A stretch of 34,890 nt of DNA from Pseudomonadota bacterium. GTDB lineage: Bacteria > Myxococcota > Myxococcia > Myxococcales > Myxococcaceae. Below the pieces are notes generated by a model that worked only from the letters and a program-made list of their open reading frames with translations, had not been told where the DNA came from and did no database searches. Location of the stretch: NCBI GenBank assembly GCA_023424585.1, contig JAFADT010000390.1:1-34890 (forward strand). The letters run 5' to 3'. A program made the translations under genes and the position numbers. Shown piece by piece: positions 7,759 to 16,524 of the stretch. Position 1 is the stretch's first letter; every line of letters starts with the position of its first letter.

Positions 7759-9486
7759 TCAGCTCCCCGTCACGGGGATGAACTCCACGCGGCGGTTGTC
7801 GCTGCGGCCCTCCGGCGTCTCGTTGGACACGCGCGGACGGTCGGGGCCGTAGCCCTTCGCCTCCAGCCGCGAGCCCGCGATGCCCTTCTGGATGAGGTAC
7901 GCGCGCACGCGGTCCGCGCGCTGCTGGCTCAGCGTGCGGTTGGCGTCCTCCGGACCGCTGTTGTCCGTGTGGCCCTCGATCCGGATGTGCAGCTCCGGGT
8001 TCGCCTTCAGGTACGCGGCGATGTCATCCAGCTGCTGCCGCTCGCGCTCCTGGAGCTCCGACTGGTTCACCGGGAACTGGACGATGTGCTCCAGCGGCGA
8101 CTTCGTCTCGGCGGGCTTCTCCTCCGGAGGCTGGGGCTGTTCCTTCGCGGGGCAGCCGCGCTCGGAGGCGGGGCCAGCCTCGTTCGGGCAGGCGTCGTCC
8201 TTGTCCGGCACGCCGTCGCCATCCGAGTCCTTCACGGGGCAGCCGCGCTCGGAGGCGGGGCCAGCCTCGTTCGGGCAGGCGTCCTCGTCGTCGCGAACGC
8301 CGTCGTTGTCCGCGTCCGGCGCCGGGCAGCCGTGGTCGCGCGCCGCTCCCGCCTGCGTCGGGCACTGGTCCTCGCGGTCCGGCACGCCATCGCCATCCGA
8401 GTCCTTGTCCGGGCAGCCGCCGTTCTCCGCCGTGCCCGCCTCCAGCGGGCAGCGGTCGTCCTTGTTGGCCACGCCGTCGCCGTCGTCGTCCTCGTTCGGG
8501 CACTGCTCGGGCGTGTGGCTGCGGCCGGTGCGGCACTTGTCCGCGGGCTCGGGCTCGTTCGCGTACGCGATGCCCGCGCCCAGCCGGAACGACGGCGTGC
8601 CCGGGATGTCCGTGAAGCCATGTCCCGCGAGCGCGAACGCCTCGAAGCCGGCGCCCACCGGCAGCCGCACGCCGCCCAGCAGCTCCAGCGCCAGGTCCGA
8701 CTCCACCAGCGACTCGGCGGCCTGCAGCGCCACTTCACCGCGCAGCCCCTTGCCGCGCGTGGCCACCACGACGCCCTGCTCCAGCTCGGTGCCGAAGTCG
8801 CGGCCCGGCTCGACCTCCTTCGAGCGGATCCGCACGCCCGCGTTGGCGCCCAGCACCACGGGCCCCACCTCGCGGCTCACCGACACGCGGGGCGCCACCT
8901 GGAACCCGGCCCAGCCCGCCTGCCGGCCGAACGCGTCCGCCGTGCCGCCGGGCAGCCCGATGTCCAGGCCCAGGCCCAGGAACACCGGCGCGCCTTCCTC
9001 GCGCCGCAGCAGCTCGTAGCGCACGCCCAGCTCCGGCGTGCCCAGGCCGAACGAGTCCGGCTCGCTCACGCCCACCAGCTGCTCCGCGCCATGGCCGCCC
9101 TGCGCGATGATGACGGGCAGCTTCGCGGAGAACTCCAACCGGTCCACCGGCGACCACGCGCCGGCCAGCCAGCCCGCGGTGCGGTAGTGGAGGATGGAGC
9201 GCTCCAGCCCGTCATCGCCCTGGAGCAGCAGGATGCCGCGCTCGTAGTTGACCATGAGGAGCAGGCGGTAGCCGCCCTCGGGAAGCACGCGGCCGGTGTC
9301 CACGAACATCGAGTCCGTCGCCGCGGGCTGGAAGCGCAGGCGCTCCAGGTCCATGGGGACGATGGGGCGGGGGGTGGTCTGCCCGAACGCGGCGGGGGTG
9401 ACGGCGGTGGCCAGCAGCGCGGCCAGCGCCCAGCTCTGGGTCTTCATGCGCAAGGCGGAGTCCATTCGAGAAAAGAGGGAGCGCAT
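7759..9486 (-). CDS. OmpA-family outer-membrane protein with TSP type-3 repeats
   Basis: A 575-residue exported protein. The N-terminus has basic residues and then a hydrophobic segment (about 17-33) ending AAFGQ, a signal peptide. Residues 40-330 look like an outer-membrane beta-barrel with alternating strands ([24 protein letters not shown]). Residues about 340-450 hold five calcium-binding thrombospondin type-3 repeats ([18 protein letters not shown]) with paired cysteines. The last 120 residues are an OmpA peptidoglycan-binding domain ([40 protein letters not shown]). It likely tethers the outer membrane to peptidoglycan. The chosen ATG (9486) follows GGGGGAA and lies only 3 bases after the stop of the Kelch gene, so the two are cotranscribed; internal ATGs at 9465 and 9447 would still keep a signal peptide. 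Confidence 0.9.
   Translation of the reverse strand: MRSLFSRMDSALRMKTQSWALAALLATAVTPAAFGQTTPRPIVPMDLERLRFQPAATDSMFVDTGRVLPEGGYRLLLMVNYERGILLLQGDDGLERSILHYRTAGWLAGAWSPVDRLEFSAKLPVIIAQGGHGAEQLVGVSEPDSFGLGTPELGVRYELLRREEGAPVFLGLGLDIGLPGGTADAFGRQAGWAGFQVAPRVSVSREVGPVVLGANAGVRIRSKEVEPGRDFGTELEQGVVVATRGKGLRGEVALQAAESLVESDLALELLGGVRLPVGAGFEAFALAGHGFTDIPGTPSFRLGAGIAYANEPEPADKCRTGRSHTPEQCPNEDDDGDGVANKDDRCPLEAGTAENGGCPDKDSDGDGVPDREDQCPTQAGAARDHGCPAPDADNDGVRDDEDACPNEAGPASERGCPVKDSDGDGVPDKDDACPNEAGPASERGCPAKEQPQPPEEKPAETKSPLEHIVQFPVNQSELQERERQQLDDIAAYLKANPELHIRIEGHTDNSGPEDANRTLSQQRADRVRAYLIQKGIAGSRLEAKGYGPDRPRVSNETPEGRSDNRRVEFIPVTGS
8148..8283 (-). repeat. 49-base exact repeat inside the TSP3 region
   Basis: The 49-base segments 8148-8196 and 8235-8283 are identical. 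The period is 87 bases, exactly 29 codons or one type-3 repeat unit ([14 protein letters not shown]). This is a recent in-frame duplication; the other repeat units have diverged. Confidence 0.85.
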
Positions 9487-9489
9487 GTC

Positions 9490-12400
9490 TCAGTTCCCCC
9501 GGGCCGGGTGCTGACGACGGCGCGAGCCGCCCCAGGCCGCGAGCGCGGCGAGGAGGGCGAGCGCGGAGGACGTGCCGCCAGCGCTGTCACAGCCGCCTCC
9601 GGCGATCTCCACGACCTGGGCCTGGACGCGGACCTGGAACGTGCACTGCGCGGTGTTGCCCGCGTCATCCGTGGCGGTGACGGTGACGTCCGTCGCTCCC
9701 GGCGGGAACGTGCTGCCCGACGCGGGCGAGGACGTCACGGTCGGGTTGTCCGTCACCGCGTCCGTGGCGGTGGGCTCGAACGTCACCGGCTCGTTCCGCG
9801 CCGCCGTGGTGTTCGCGGGGCAGGTGAGCGCGGGCGGCGTGGTGTCCTGCACCGTCACCAGGAACGTGCAGGTGAGGCCGGTGGAGGTCGCCGTCACGGT
9901 CGTGGCGCCGAGCGGGAAGCGGGAGCCCGACGCCTGCGAGTAGCTCACCGGGAGCCCCGCCGGATCCAGCACCGCCGGGTCGTAGGTCACGACAGCGCCG
10001 TCCGCGCCGGTCGCCTCCACGGTGACGTCCGCAGGGCAGGTGAGGGTGGGAGCCGCGCCATCCACCACGGTGAGGCTGACGGTCGCGACGTTGCTGTCGT
10101 CGGCGCAGTCGCGCACGCGGTAGGTGAAGCTGTCCGTCCCCACGTAGCCCGGCGCGGGCGTGTACGTGAGCGCGGGCGGCGTGCCGGTCAGCGTGCCGTG
10201 CTGTGGCTGGGTGACGACGGTCCAGCTCAACACCTGGCCGGCGTCCGGATCCGTTCCGGCCAGCGTCAGCGCCACGGCCGTGTCCTTGCCCGTGGTGGCG
10301 GCCTGGTCCTGCGCTGCTGGGGGCTGGTTGGCGACGACGGTCACCATGCGGCCCCCGGAGATGGCGTTGGCGAAGGCGGAGAGCCCGTAGGTGCCCAGCG
10401 GCGTTCCGGCGGGGACGGTCACCGTCGCGCGCGTGGCCGAGGTGTCGCTGCTGGGGAGCGTCCACAGACGACCGCCCTCCGCGGCGCGCAGCCGCACCAG
10501 GGGGAAATCGGTGGAAGAGTCGGAGTAGGTGCCGCTGCCGCCGCCGGAGATGCCCCGGAACAGGAGGCCCTCCAGGACGGTGGGGCAGGCGGCGACGAGG
10601 GTCGCCGGGCTCGTCACGGTGGGCCGCCACGCGGGCGGCGCGCCGCTCTCGTTGAACAGCTCCGCGGTGGGGGCGGCCGTGCCGCCCGCCAGGAGCAGCT
10701 CCCCTGACGGGAGCGCGACGCTGAAGAGCCCGCCCTGGGTGGTGGGATCCGCGACCGTGGTCCAGCGACCCAGCATGGGGTCGTAGGCCTCCGCCGTCGT
10801 GGCGTAGTCACTATTGGTGGTGATGCCGCCCGTCGCCAGCACCTTGCCGGAGGGCAGCAGCGCGGAGGAGTGCAGCCAGCGCGGCTGCGCGAGCGCGCCC
10901 ACGGTGGTCCAGGTGTTGGTGCCCGGGGTGTAGAGCTCCGTGGACGTGAGCTCCGTGGCGGCCGCGATGCCGCCCGCCGCGAGCACCTGTCCCGACGGCA
11001 GCAGCGTCAGCGACAGCTCGTCGCGGGCGTCCGCGAGGTTGGCCGCCGACGTCCAGGTGTTGGTGGCGGGGTCGTACAGCTCCACCGAGGCCAGCGCCGT
11101 GCCGCTGCCGTTGTGGCCTCCAGCGACGAGCACCCGCCCGTCCTGAAGCAGGATGGCGCGATGCCCCGCGCGCGCGGCGACGAGCGAGCCGGCGGCCGCC
11201 CACGTATCCGTGTCCGGGGCATAGACCTCCGCGGTGCCGAGCACCGTGGTGTTGGTCTGGCCGCCGACGACGAGCACCCGCCCATCCGGCAGGAGCGTGG
11301 CGGTGTGCAGGTGCCGCGGCTCCAGGAGCGACGCCGTGGCGAGCCACGCGTTGGTGGTGGGGTCGAAGCGCTGCACGCTCGGCGTCGAGGTGCTCACGTC
11401 GCGGCCGCCGGCGATCAGGACCTGTCCGGAGGGCAGGAGCGTGGCGGTGGCGCGCTCGCGCGGCACGTCGAGGTCGGGCAGGGGGGCCCACGTGTTGGCC
11501 GCGCGGTCATACAGCTCCGCCGCGGGTGACGACGTGAAGGCGCCGCGGCCGCCCGCCACGAGCACCTTGCCCGAGGGCAGGAGCGCCACCGCGGAGTCGG
11601 TGCGGGGCGTGCCCATGTTGCCGGCTGGGGACCACTGGCTCACGGCGGGGTCATAGACCTCCGTCGACGCGAAGAACGTCGTGGAGGGGGACAGGCTGAA
11701 GCCACCCGTGATGAACACCTTGCCGGTGGGCAGCAGCGTCGCGGTGTGGTTCTCGCGGCCCACGCTCATCGCGCCCGCGGCGGTCCAGGTGCCGGTGGCG
11801 GGATCGTAGATTTCGGCCACGGCCTGTGCGGGTGAGCCGGTGACGGCGCCGCCGGTGACGAGGACGCGGCCGTCGGGCAGCAGCGTGGTCTGGTGGCCGG
11901 CGCGGGGGAACGCGAGGCTGCCGGTCGCGGTCCAGGTGTTGGCGACCGGGTCGTAGAGCTCCGACTGGGTCGTCACGCCGCCCGAGGCGAAGCCGCCGGC
12001 GACGAGGACGCGGCCGTCGGGGAGCAGGGTGCTGGAGGCGTAGTGCCGGGGCACGAGCGGGGGCGCGGCGGCGGACCAGGTGCCGGTCGCCGGGTCGTAG
12101 AGCTCCGCGTCGGCGACCTCGTCGCTCCCGCTGAAGCCGCTCACCGCGAGCACCCGCCCGTCACGCAGCCGCGTCGCCACGTGCGCGCCGCGGCCCAGGG
12201 TCATGGCGCCCGTGAGGGTGAAGGTGTTCGTCGCGGGGTCATAGAGCTCCGCGGTCGTGAGGCGGACGCCCCCGGCGCTGGTGCCGCCCGCGACGAGGAC
12301 CTGCCCCGAGTCCAGCAGCGTGACCGTGGGGATGAGGCGGCTCGCGGACATGTCGCCGGAGTCGGACCAGGTGCCGGTCGCGGGATCGTAGACGCGGCCG

Positions 12401-12780
12401 GTCAGCGAGCCGTCGTTCAGGACCAGGACCTTGCCGGTGGGCAGGAGGATGGCCTCGGTGACGTTGCCCTGGATGCCCGGGGTCCCCGCGGGGCTCCAGG
12501 TGTTGGTGGCGGGGTCGTACAGCTCCGCCGTGCCCACGAAGCCGGTGTTGGTGACGCCGTTGACGACCAGCAGCTTCCCATTGGGGAGCAGGACGGCCGC
12601 GTGTTGCCCTCGCGACGCCGCCATGGGGGCGGTGGTGTACCAGGCCGGCGCCGTCGCGAGACGGGCGTGCGTGGTGCGGACGTTCGCCGATGCCGGGCGC
12701 TCGTTCCCCCCGCAGGACAGAAGGCCCAGGCTCGCGGCGAACACCAGGAGCCTGCTCCAGACAGCGCGTTGTGACCGCAT
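9490..12780 (-). CDS. Kelch-repeat surface lipoprotein with HYR domains and MYXO-CTERM tail
   Basis: A 1096-residue exported protein. A basic N-terminus, hydrophobic core and GLLSCGG box at Cys23 indicate a lipoprotein. I count 14 Kelch-type units with the pattern LLPxGxVLVAGG followed by ELYDPATNTW, enough for two seven-bladed propellers (about 60-720). Next come an Ig/cadherin-like domain (PAAQDQAATTGKDTAVALTL, then GYVGTDSFTYRV) and two HYR domains (TCPADVTVEATGADG; LTCPANTTAARNEPV). The protein ends in GGGCDSAGG, a short hydrophobic helix and RRRQ, the MYXO-CTERM sorting signal of myxobacterial surface proteins. Having both a lipobox and this tail is unusual. The following OmpA gene starts 3 bases after the stop. 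A promoter match lies at 12861-12888. A role in adhesion or carbohydrate or protein binding is likely; no catalytic galactose-oxidase residues were identified. Confidence 0.88.
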   Translation of the reverse strand: MRSQRAVWSRLLVFAASLGLLSCGGNERPASANVRTTHARLATAPAWYTTAPMAASRGQHAAVLLPNGKLLVVNGVTNTGFVGTAELYDPATNTWSPAGTPGIQGNVTEAILLPTGKVLVLNDGSLTGRVYDPATGTWSDSGDMSASRLIPTVTLLDSGQVLVAGGTSAGGVRLTTAELYDPATNTFTLTGAMTLGRGAHVATRLRDGRVLAVSGFSGSDEVADAELYDPATGTWSAAAPPLVPRHYASSTLLPDGRVLVAGGFASGGVTTQSELYDPVANTWTATGSLAFPRAGHQTTLLPDGRVLVTGGAVTGSPAQAVAEIYDPATGTWTAAGAMSVGRENHTATLLPTGKVFITGGFSLSPSTTFFASTEVYDPAVSQWSPAGNMGTPRTDSAVALLPSGKVLVAGGRGAFTSSPAAELYDRAANTWAPLPDLDVPRERATATLLPSGQVLIAGGRDVSTSTPSVQRFDPTTNAWLATASLLEPRHLHTATLLPDGRVLVVGGQTNTTVLGTAEVYAPDTDTWAAAGSLVAARAGHRAILLQDGRVLVAGGHNGSGTALASVELYDPATNTWTSAANLADARDELSLTLLPSGQVLAAGGIAAATELTSTELYTPGTNTWTTVGALAQPRWLHSSALLPSGKVLATGGITTNSDYATTAEAYDPMLGRWTTVADPTTQGGLFSVALPSGELLLAGGTAAPTAELFNESGAPPAWRPTVTSPATLVAACPTVLEGLLFRGISGGGSGTYSDSSTDFPLVRLRAAEGGRLWTLPSSDTSATRATVTVPAGTPLGTYGLSAFANAISGGRMVTVVANQPPAAQDQAATTGKDTAVALTLAGTDPDAGQVLSWTVVTQPQHGTLTGTPPALTYTPAPGYVGTDSFTYRVRDCADDSNVATVSLTVVDGAAPTLTCPADVTVEATGADGAVVTYDPAVLDPAGLPVSYSQASGSRFPLGATTVTATSTGLTCTFLVTVQDTTPPALTCPANTTAARNEPVTFEPTATDAVTDNPTVTSSPASGSTFPPGATDVTVTATDDAGNTAQCTFQVRVQAQVVEIAGGGCDSAGGTSSALALLAALAAWGGSRRRQHPARGN

Positions 12781-12860
12781 CGAAGAAACCCCGATCCGCG
12801 AGGGCAGGCGCGACCACGACCGTCGGCCCGCCGCTCGACGTGAACACTCCGGGTACGCGG

Positions 12861-12888
12861 ATTATCAGCGCGCCGGGTGCTGGGGCAA
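12861..12888 (-). promoter_or_regulatory. Sigma-70-type promoter of the Kelch/OmpA operon
   Basis: On the minus strand TTGCCC (12883-12888) and GATAAT (12861-12866) are 16 bases apart, with a leader of about 74 bases to the ATG at 12780. The -10 box matches 5 of 6 positions, which is striking in this GC-rich DNA. It also separates this operon from the immunity gene ending at 12911. Confidence 0.5.
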
Positions 12889-12910
12889 TCCGTGAATCCG
12901 TCCGGCGCGG

Positions 12911-13912
12911 TCACCCGTCGCGTGGGTCGTGGATCTTCTCAGGAGGTGCCTCCAGGAAGCGGCGCCACCAACGGCGGGTCTCCTCCTCGGTGTAGCCGTC
13001 CCAGGTGTCGGAGGGCGCGAAGGGCAGGAGCCATGGTTCCAGGAACCGGGCCAGCTCGCGATACGCGGGCAGCGTTTCGCCCAGCTTCGTGTCCCCGGCG
13101 AGGGGCGCGGGGCCCAGGCTGATCAAGGCACGGTCTCCGGTGAACGCCTCAATCGTGGTCCCCGGATGATGCAAGTGGGCGCGGATCGCCTTGGGGCCTC
13201 CCACCGTGGCCAGGATGGAGGACCCCAGGAAATTCAGCCAGTGAATGCCGTCGATCCCATCTCCCATGCTCGACGTGCTCTCCCGTGGAACCTCCCAGCC
13301 GGGATGCCGGAGCAGCAGATTCTTCAGGAGGGGAAGGAGCATGGCCCTGCCACGGGTGAAGGAAAGCGACAGTCCCGCATGCCCAGTGCTGAAGGGGAGG
13401 AACTCCGCCAGCGATCGTGCCAGTTCATGGGCTTTCCCAGGACCCTGTTCGTCCAGGAAACGCATGGGGACCTGCACATCCAGAACGCTATACCCAAGAG
13501 GTTTTTTCCAGGGAAGCCGAGACTCGAAGCTGAATTGGTAGCCGTCAGGTTCCGAGAGTCCCCCCCTGAGAAGCACCCATGTGTCGAAGCCCCTCTTGGT
13601 CAATTGGCGGAACCAATAGGAGTCTTCTTGCAGGTCTTCCAAATCCTCGAAGCGAGGCTTCGTGAGATGGCGTTGCGCTTCCTCCCAGTACTCAGGAGTG
13701 AGCGGGAAGGTAGCCTCACTGATGTCGGGATCCTCCCCGGTGGTTAGCGCGCCGCCGCTACGCTGGATGAACTCAAGGTAGGCATCGAGGGCCCGTTGGA
13801 GGATTGGCGCCAGGACGGAATGGTCGTGCGGCAAATAGAAGACAACGCGCATGACCAGTTGGACTCGGGGGAGCGAGGTGGCGAAGTGCTCGTACGAGGG
13901 GTAGTTACTCAC
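12911..13912 (-). CDS. DUF3396-family (type VI immunity family) immunity protein
   Basis: A 333-residue soluble protein matching the DUF3396 family (Pfam PF11876, called type VI immunity family protein): [10 protein letters not shown] (22-31), [22 protein letters not shown] (174-182), [11 protein letters not shown] (220-230) and [14 protein letters not shown] (281-294). The GTG at 13912 is chosen because the residues before MRVVFYL ([17 protein letters not shown]) fit the family's N-terminus. It overlaps the toxin stop by 8 bases, and GGAG lies 6 bases upstream; an ATG at 13852 would lose 20 conserved residues. DUF3396 proteins neutralise nuclease toxins of the VRR-NUC type, and the gene directly upstream encodes such a nuclease, so this is its likely antidote. 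GC is clearly lower than in the flanking core genes, which suggests an exchangeable cassette. Confidence 0.88.
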   Translation of the reverse strand: MSNYPSYEHFATSLPRVQLVMRVVFYLPHDHSVLAPILQRALDAYLEFIQRSGGALTTGEDPDISEATFPLTPEYWEEAQRHLTKPRFEDLEDLQEDSYWFRQLTKRGFDTWVLLRGGLSEPDGYQFSFESRLPWKKPLGYSVLDVQVPMRFLDEQGPGKAHELARSLAEFLPFSTGHAGLSLSFTRGRAMLLPLLKNLLLRHPGWEVPRESTSSMGDGIDGIHWLNFLGSSILATVGGPKAIRAHLHHPGTTIEAFTGDRALISLGPAPLAGDTKLGETLPAYRELARFLEPWLLPFAPSDTWDGYTEEETRRWWRRFLEAPPEKIHDPRDG

Positions 13913-14657
13913 GCACGACTCCCATTTGAGGCGTGACGATGGCTGGTTTGCACTTTCCGCCCAGTTCTTTGTAGCGAGCCATCTGTTTCTGGGTTTCGGA
14001 ACTGGCAAGGGGGTCGCTCTTGCCTGACTTGGTGCATGGGAACTTGAAATCGAAGATGCATTGAATCTGGAGCGGCTGGCCTGAAGCGTGAAGGACGATG
14101 TCGGGCTTCTTCGAGCCCGCCCACTGGTTTGCCAGGGAAGGGTTGTTGGGCCTGGCGCCCCCGTCATAGCGCGGCTCAATGGAGACATTTTCGGGGAAGA
14201 GCCTGAGGATTTCGCGCCGGACGCATGCGAATGCGACGTCATGCTTCATCGTCCCGAGTTCGGCCTGCCGTCGAAGCGGACCGCCTTTCTTGTCGTAGCC
14301 GACGACGCGTAAGCACTCCTTGTCGTCTGGGTATTTCCCCTCGCCGTACTCGCGTTCGTTGACGACGCGATTCGCCTCCTTCGAGCACTCCTCCAACATT
14401 TGCTCGATTCGGGACACCTCCGCCGCCTCCAGCACCTTCAGCGCGGCTCCCGCGGTGGTCGCGGCCCTGGCGGCCTTGTTGACCCAGGGGAGGAACGCGT
14501 CATCCCCCGGCTGCGTATAACAGCTGGGATTGCGAAGGCATCCACTGGTTGCTGTGTCCGTGGTCTGCGCGTACCGCGCCGGTCCTGATGCGCACGACAG
14601 GCTCAGCGATACAAAGAGCCCACGCGTCCACCCGAAGAACCCACGCTCAATCATCAT
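13905..14657 (-). CDS. Exported PD-(D/E)xK (VRR-NUC-like) nuclease toxin
   Basis: A 250-residue protein. The N-terminus ([20 protein letters not shown] then CASG) is a signal peptide with a possible lipid-attachment Cys22; the box SLSC is imperfect. A Cys-containing region (CLRNPSC) and helices (about 60-100) follow. The last 120 residues have a PD-(D/E)xK nuclease order: a helix with Glu133 ([20 protein letters not shown]), KPDIVLH (184-190), IFDFKFPC (201-208; Asp203, Lys205) and QKQMARY (223-229). This pattern resembles VRR-NUC, whose known antidotes are DUF3396 proteins, and such a gene follows with an 8-base overlap. The start is uncertain: GTG 14663, ATG 14657 or ATG 14654 all overlap the stop of the upstream gene. 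No secretion-system domain (PAAR, Rhs, VgrG) is attached. In Myxococcus, SitA lipoprotein toxins move between cells by outer-membrane exchange; this could be a relative in layout. Confidence 0.72.
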   Translation of the reverse strand: MMIERGFFGWTRGLFVSLSLSCASGPARYAQTTDTATSGCLRNPSCYTQPGDDAFLPWVNKAARAATTAGAALKVLEAAEVSRIEQMLEECSKEANRVVNEREYGEGKYPDDKECLRVVGYDKKGGPLRRQAELGTMKHDVAFACVRREILRLFPENVSIEPRYDGGARPNNPSLANQWAGSKKPDIVLHASGQPLQIQCIFDFKFPCTKSGKSDPLASSETQKQMARYKELGGKCKPAIVTPQMGVVRE

Positions 14658-15630
14658 CCTCACCCACGTCGTGCGCCGCCGCGTTGAACAGGCCGAAGCC
14701 TCCGGCCTCGTCGCTCGAAATCTCCGCGCGGCGCAGGGCAGGGGAGTCCCGCGTCTGGCCCACCGCCATCCACCGGGGCGCGGCCAGCAGCACGCCGTCC
14801 TTCGGCAGCTCCGGCAGCAGGTGCTCCAGGTCCCCGAGGATGAACTCCGCGTGCCCCACGCCCTCGGGCTCCGCCAGCTCCCCCGGCGGATGCCACGGCC
14901 CTCCGTCCAGGTGCCCGAAGGGGAAGCTGCCCGTGCCGCTCGCGCCCCCGTACCCGCCCTCCAGCAACCGCCGCGTCCGCTCGGCGCTCCCCGTCACCGC
15001 CGGCAGGCACACGCGCGTCAGCCAGTCCCAGGTCGCCGCGCCCTGCTCCACGGGCCAGTCCAGCTCCACCGTGTCGTCCGCCTTCGCCAGCAGCGCGTCG
15101 ATGAACGCGCACGCCGCGCGCGGCCCCAGCACGCCGCCCCGGCGCGCCTCCTCCACCGCCGCGGGCCACAGCTCCTCGCGGTAGTAGTGCGCGAAGTAGA
15201 ACCCCGGCTCGTCCCACTCCGGACTCGCGCCGCGCGGCAGCTTCGCCAGCACCAACCCGCTCGACAGGTACGCGGGCCCCAGGGCCCGGGGGTGGAACTG
15301 GCTGAACGCCAGGCGGAACACCCGCACCGCCAGCCCCGCCTCCTCCGTCGCCTCCAGCCCGTCCGGACAGCCCGCCCGCAGGTGGAAGTCGTCGAAGCGC
15401 AGGAACACGTCCACGCCCATGCCCACCGCGTTCTGACACAGCGACTCCAGGCACGCCGCCAGCGGATGCCCCGCGTCCACCGGGGCCTCCCACGCCGCCG
15501 CCAGGACCATGCGCGTCGAGGCTTCCACCCGCAGCGACAGCCGCACCCGGCCTCCCGCGCAGGGGGCCTCCCCATGCCGGACGTCCCCTCCGTGGAGCGC
15601 GCCCCGATGTTCCTGCCCTGGAGTCGTCAT
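14647..15630 (-). CDS. Unknown protein, first gene of the toxin/immunity unit
   Basis: A 327-residue protein that I do not recognise. It starts at ATG 15630 (MTTPGQEHRG); the frame is open farther upstream, but that part is antisense to the methyltransferase gene. It is soluble, without signal peptide. It contains VDVFLRFDDFHLRAG, VRVFRLAFSQFHPRALGPAY, EPGFYFAHYYREELWPAAVE and a central acidic, Trp-containing region (ELDWPVEQGAATWDWL), and ends in a very acidic tail (VGEDDD). Its stop codon overlaps the start of the nuclease gene within ATGATTGA, so the three genes are probably translated together. GC and codon use look like the core genome, unlike the nuclease and DUF3396 genes. It may be a resident gene behind which the toxin pair inserted, or a partner protein. 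It is divergent from the methyltransferase, with only 48 bases between the starts. Confidence 0.75.
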   Translation of the reverse strand: MTTPGQEHRGALHGGDVRHGEAPCAGGRVRLSLRVEASTRMVLAAAWEAPVDAGHPLAACLESLCQNAVGMGVDVFLRFDDFHLRAGCPDGLEATEEAGLAVRVFRLAFSQFHPRALGPAYLSSGLVLAKLPRGASPEWDEPGFYFAHYYREELWPAAVEEARRGGVLGPRAACAFIDALLAKADDTVELDWPVEQGAATWDWLTRVCLPAVTGSAERTRRLLEGGYGGASGTGSFPFGHLDGGPWHPPGELAEPEGVGHAEFILGDLEHLLPELPKDGVLLAAPRWMAVGQTRDSPALRRAEISSDEAGGFGLFNAAAHDVGEDDD

Positions 15631-15678
15631 GCTAGGCACCCATCCTTTCCCACACGCCCCCTCCAGGCCAGGAGCCCC

Positions 15679-16524
15679 ATGTCCGAGCCCTCCCATCCGC
15701 GCGACGGCGACTTCGAGCTCGTCACCCTGCGCAACGGCCACCGCGCCGTGCGCCACCTGGGCCACGGCGAGGTCATGCACCCCGCGGTGGGCCCGTGGCA
15801 GGAGGCCCTCCGCCTCTACGTGGATCAGCCCGGCCTCGCGGACCGCCTGCGCCAGCCGGGCCCGCCGCTCGTCATCCACGACGTGGGCCTGGGCGCCGCC
15901 ACCAACGCCGTCGCCGCGCTCACCCGCGCCCGCGAGCTGGGCCCGGCCCGCGCGCGTGAGCTGCACATCGTCAGCTTCGAGGTGGACCTGGCCCCGCTGC
16001 GGCTCGCGCTCGCGGACGCGGAGGGCTTCCCCTTCCTCCAGCCGTTCCGCGCCGCCGCCGAGAACCTCATGCGGCACGGCGCCTGGTCCGAGCCCGGCAT
16101 CCAGTGGACCCTCAAGCTGGGGGACGCGGTGCCCTTCCTCGAAGCCGAGCTGCCCCCCGCGGACCTCGTCTTCTTCGACCCGTTCTCACCCGCGTCCAAC
16201 CCGGACATGTGGACGGAAGCCGTGCTCGCCCGGGTGCGCCGCCACTGCCGCGAGGACGGGGAGGGGGCCCTGCTGATGACCTACAGCGCGGCCACGCCCA
16301 CCCGCGTCACGCTGCTGCTCGCGGGGTTCTACGTGGGCGCCGGCGTGTCCACCGGCACCAAGGGGGAGACCACCGTGGCCTCGACCCGCTGCGACTCCCT
16401 CACGGCCCCCCTGGGGCCCCGGTGGCTGGAGCGCTGGGAGCGCTCGTCCTCCCGGGCCCCGCATGGAGGCACCCTCACGCCTGAGGTCGAGCGTCGCCTC
16501 CGGACCCATCCTCAGTGGCGCTGA
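15679..16524 (+). CDS. MnmC-type (DUF752) SAM-dependent methyltransferase
   Basis: A 281-residue cytoplasmic protein equal to the methyltransferase half of MnmC, which makes the last methyl transfer of mnm5(s2)U at the wobble position of tRNA. It shows VIHDVGLGAATNA (SAM-binding motif I), a strand ending FEVDLAPLRLA, and VFFDPFSPASNPDMWTEAVL, which matches the D-x-FSPxxNPxMW signature of this family. GALLMTYSAATPTRVTLLLAGF and GAGVSTGTKGETT follow as in MnmC. The FAD-dependent oxidase half of E. coli MnmC is absent. The ATG at 15679 is preceded by GGAG at 5 bases. The 3' end overlaps the convergent DUF2378 gene by 50 bases. Together with tgt this gives two wobble-base modification enzymes in the window, though they are far apart and not coregulated. 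Confidence 0.85.
   Translation: MSEPSHPRDGDFELVTLRNGHRAVRHLGHGEVMHPAVGPWQEALRLYVDQPGLADRLRQPGPPLVIHDVGLGAATNAVAALTRARELGPARARELHIVSFEVDLAPLRLALADAEGFPFLQPFRAAAENLMRHGAWSEPGIQWTLKLGDAVPFLEAELPPADLVFFDPFSPASNPDMWTEAVLARVRRHCREDGEGALLMTYSAATPTRVTLLLAGFYVGAGVSTGTKGETTVASTRCDSLTAPLGPRWLERWERSSSRAPHGGTLTPEVERRLRTHPQWR

Noticed and set aside
7180..10707. Very long open frame (1175 codons) on the plus strand
   Set aside because: It runs across the HAD gene in another frame and antisense to the OmpA and Kelch genes. Its product is Arg/Ala/Gly/His low complexity, typical of a shadow frame in 70% GC DNA; the minus-strand products have clear domains.
10600..12600. Regular spacing of similar DNA segments in the Kelch gene, first considered as a tandem repeat or CRISPR-like array
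   Set aside because: The units are about 150-190 bases, diverged, and encode Kelch blades in one frame; there are no short constant repeats with spacers.
12911..14657. Type VI secretion effector locus
   Set aside because: The DUF3396 family is called type VI immunity, but no VgrG, PAAR, Hcp, Rhs or marker domain is present and the toxin has its own export signal, so T6SS delivery is not supported by the sequence.
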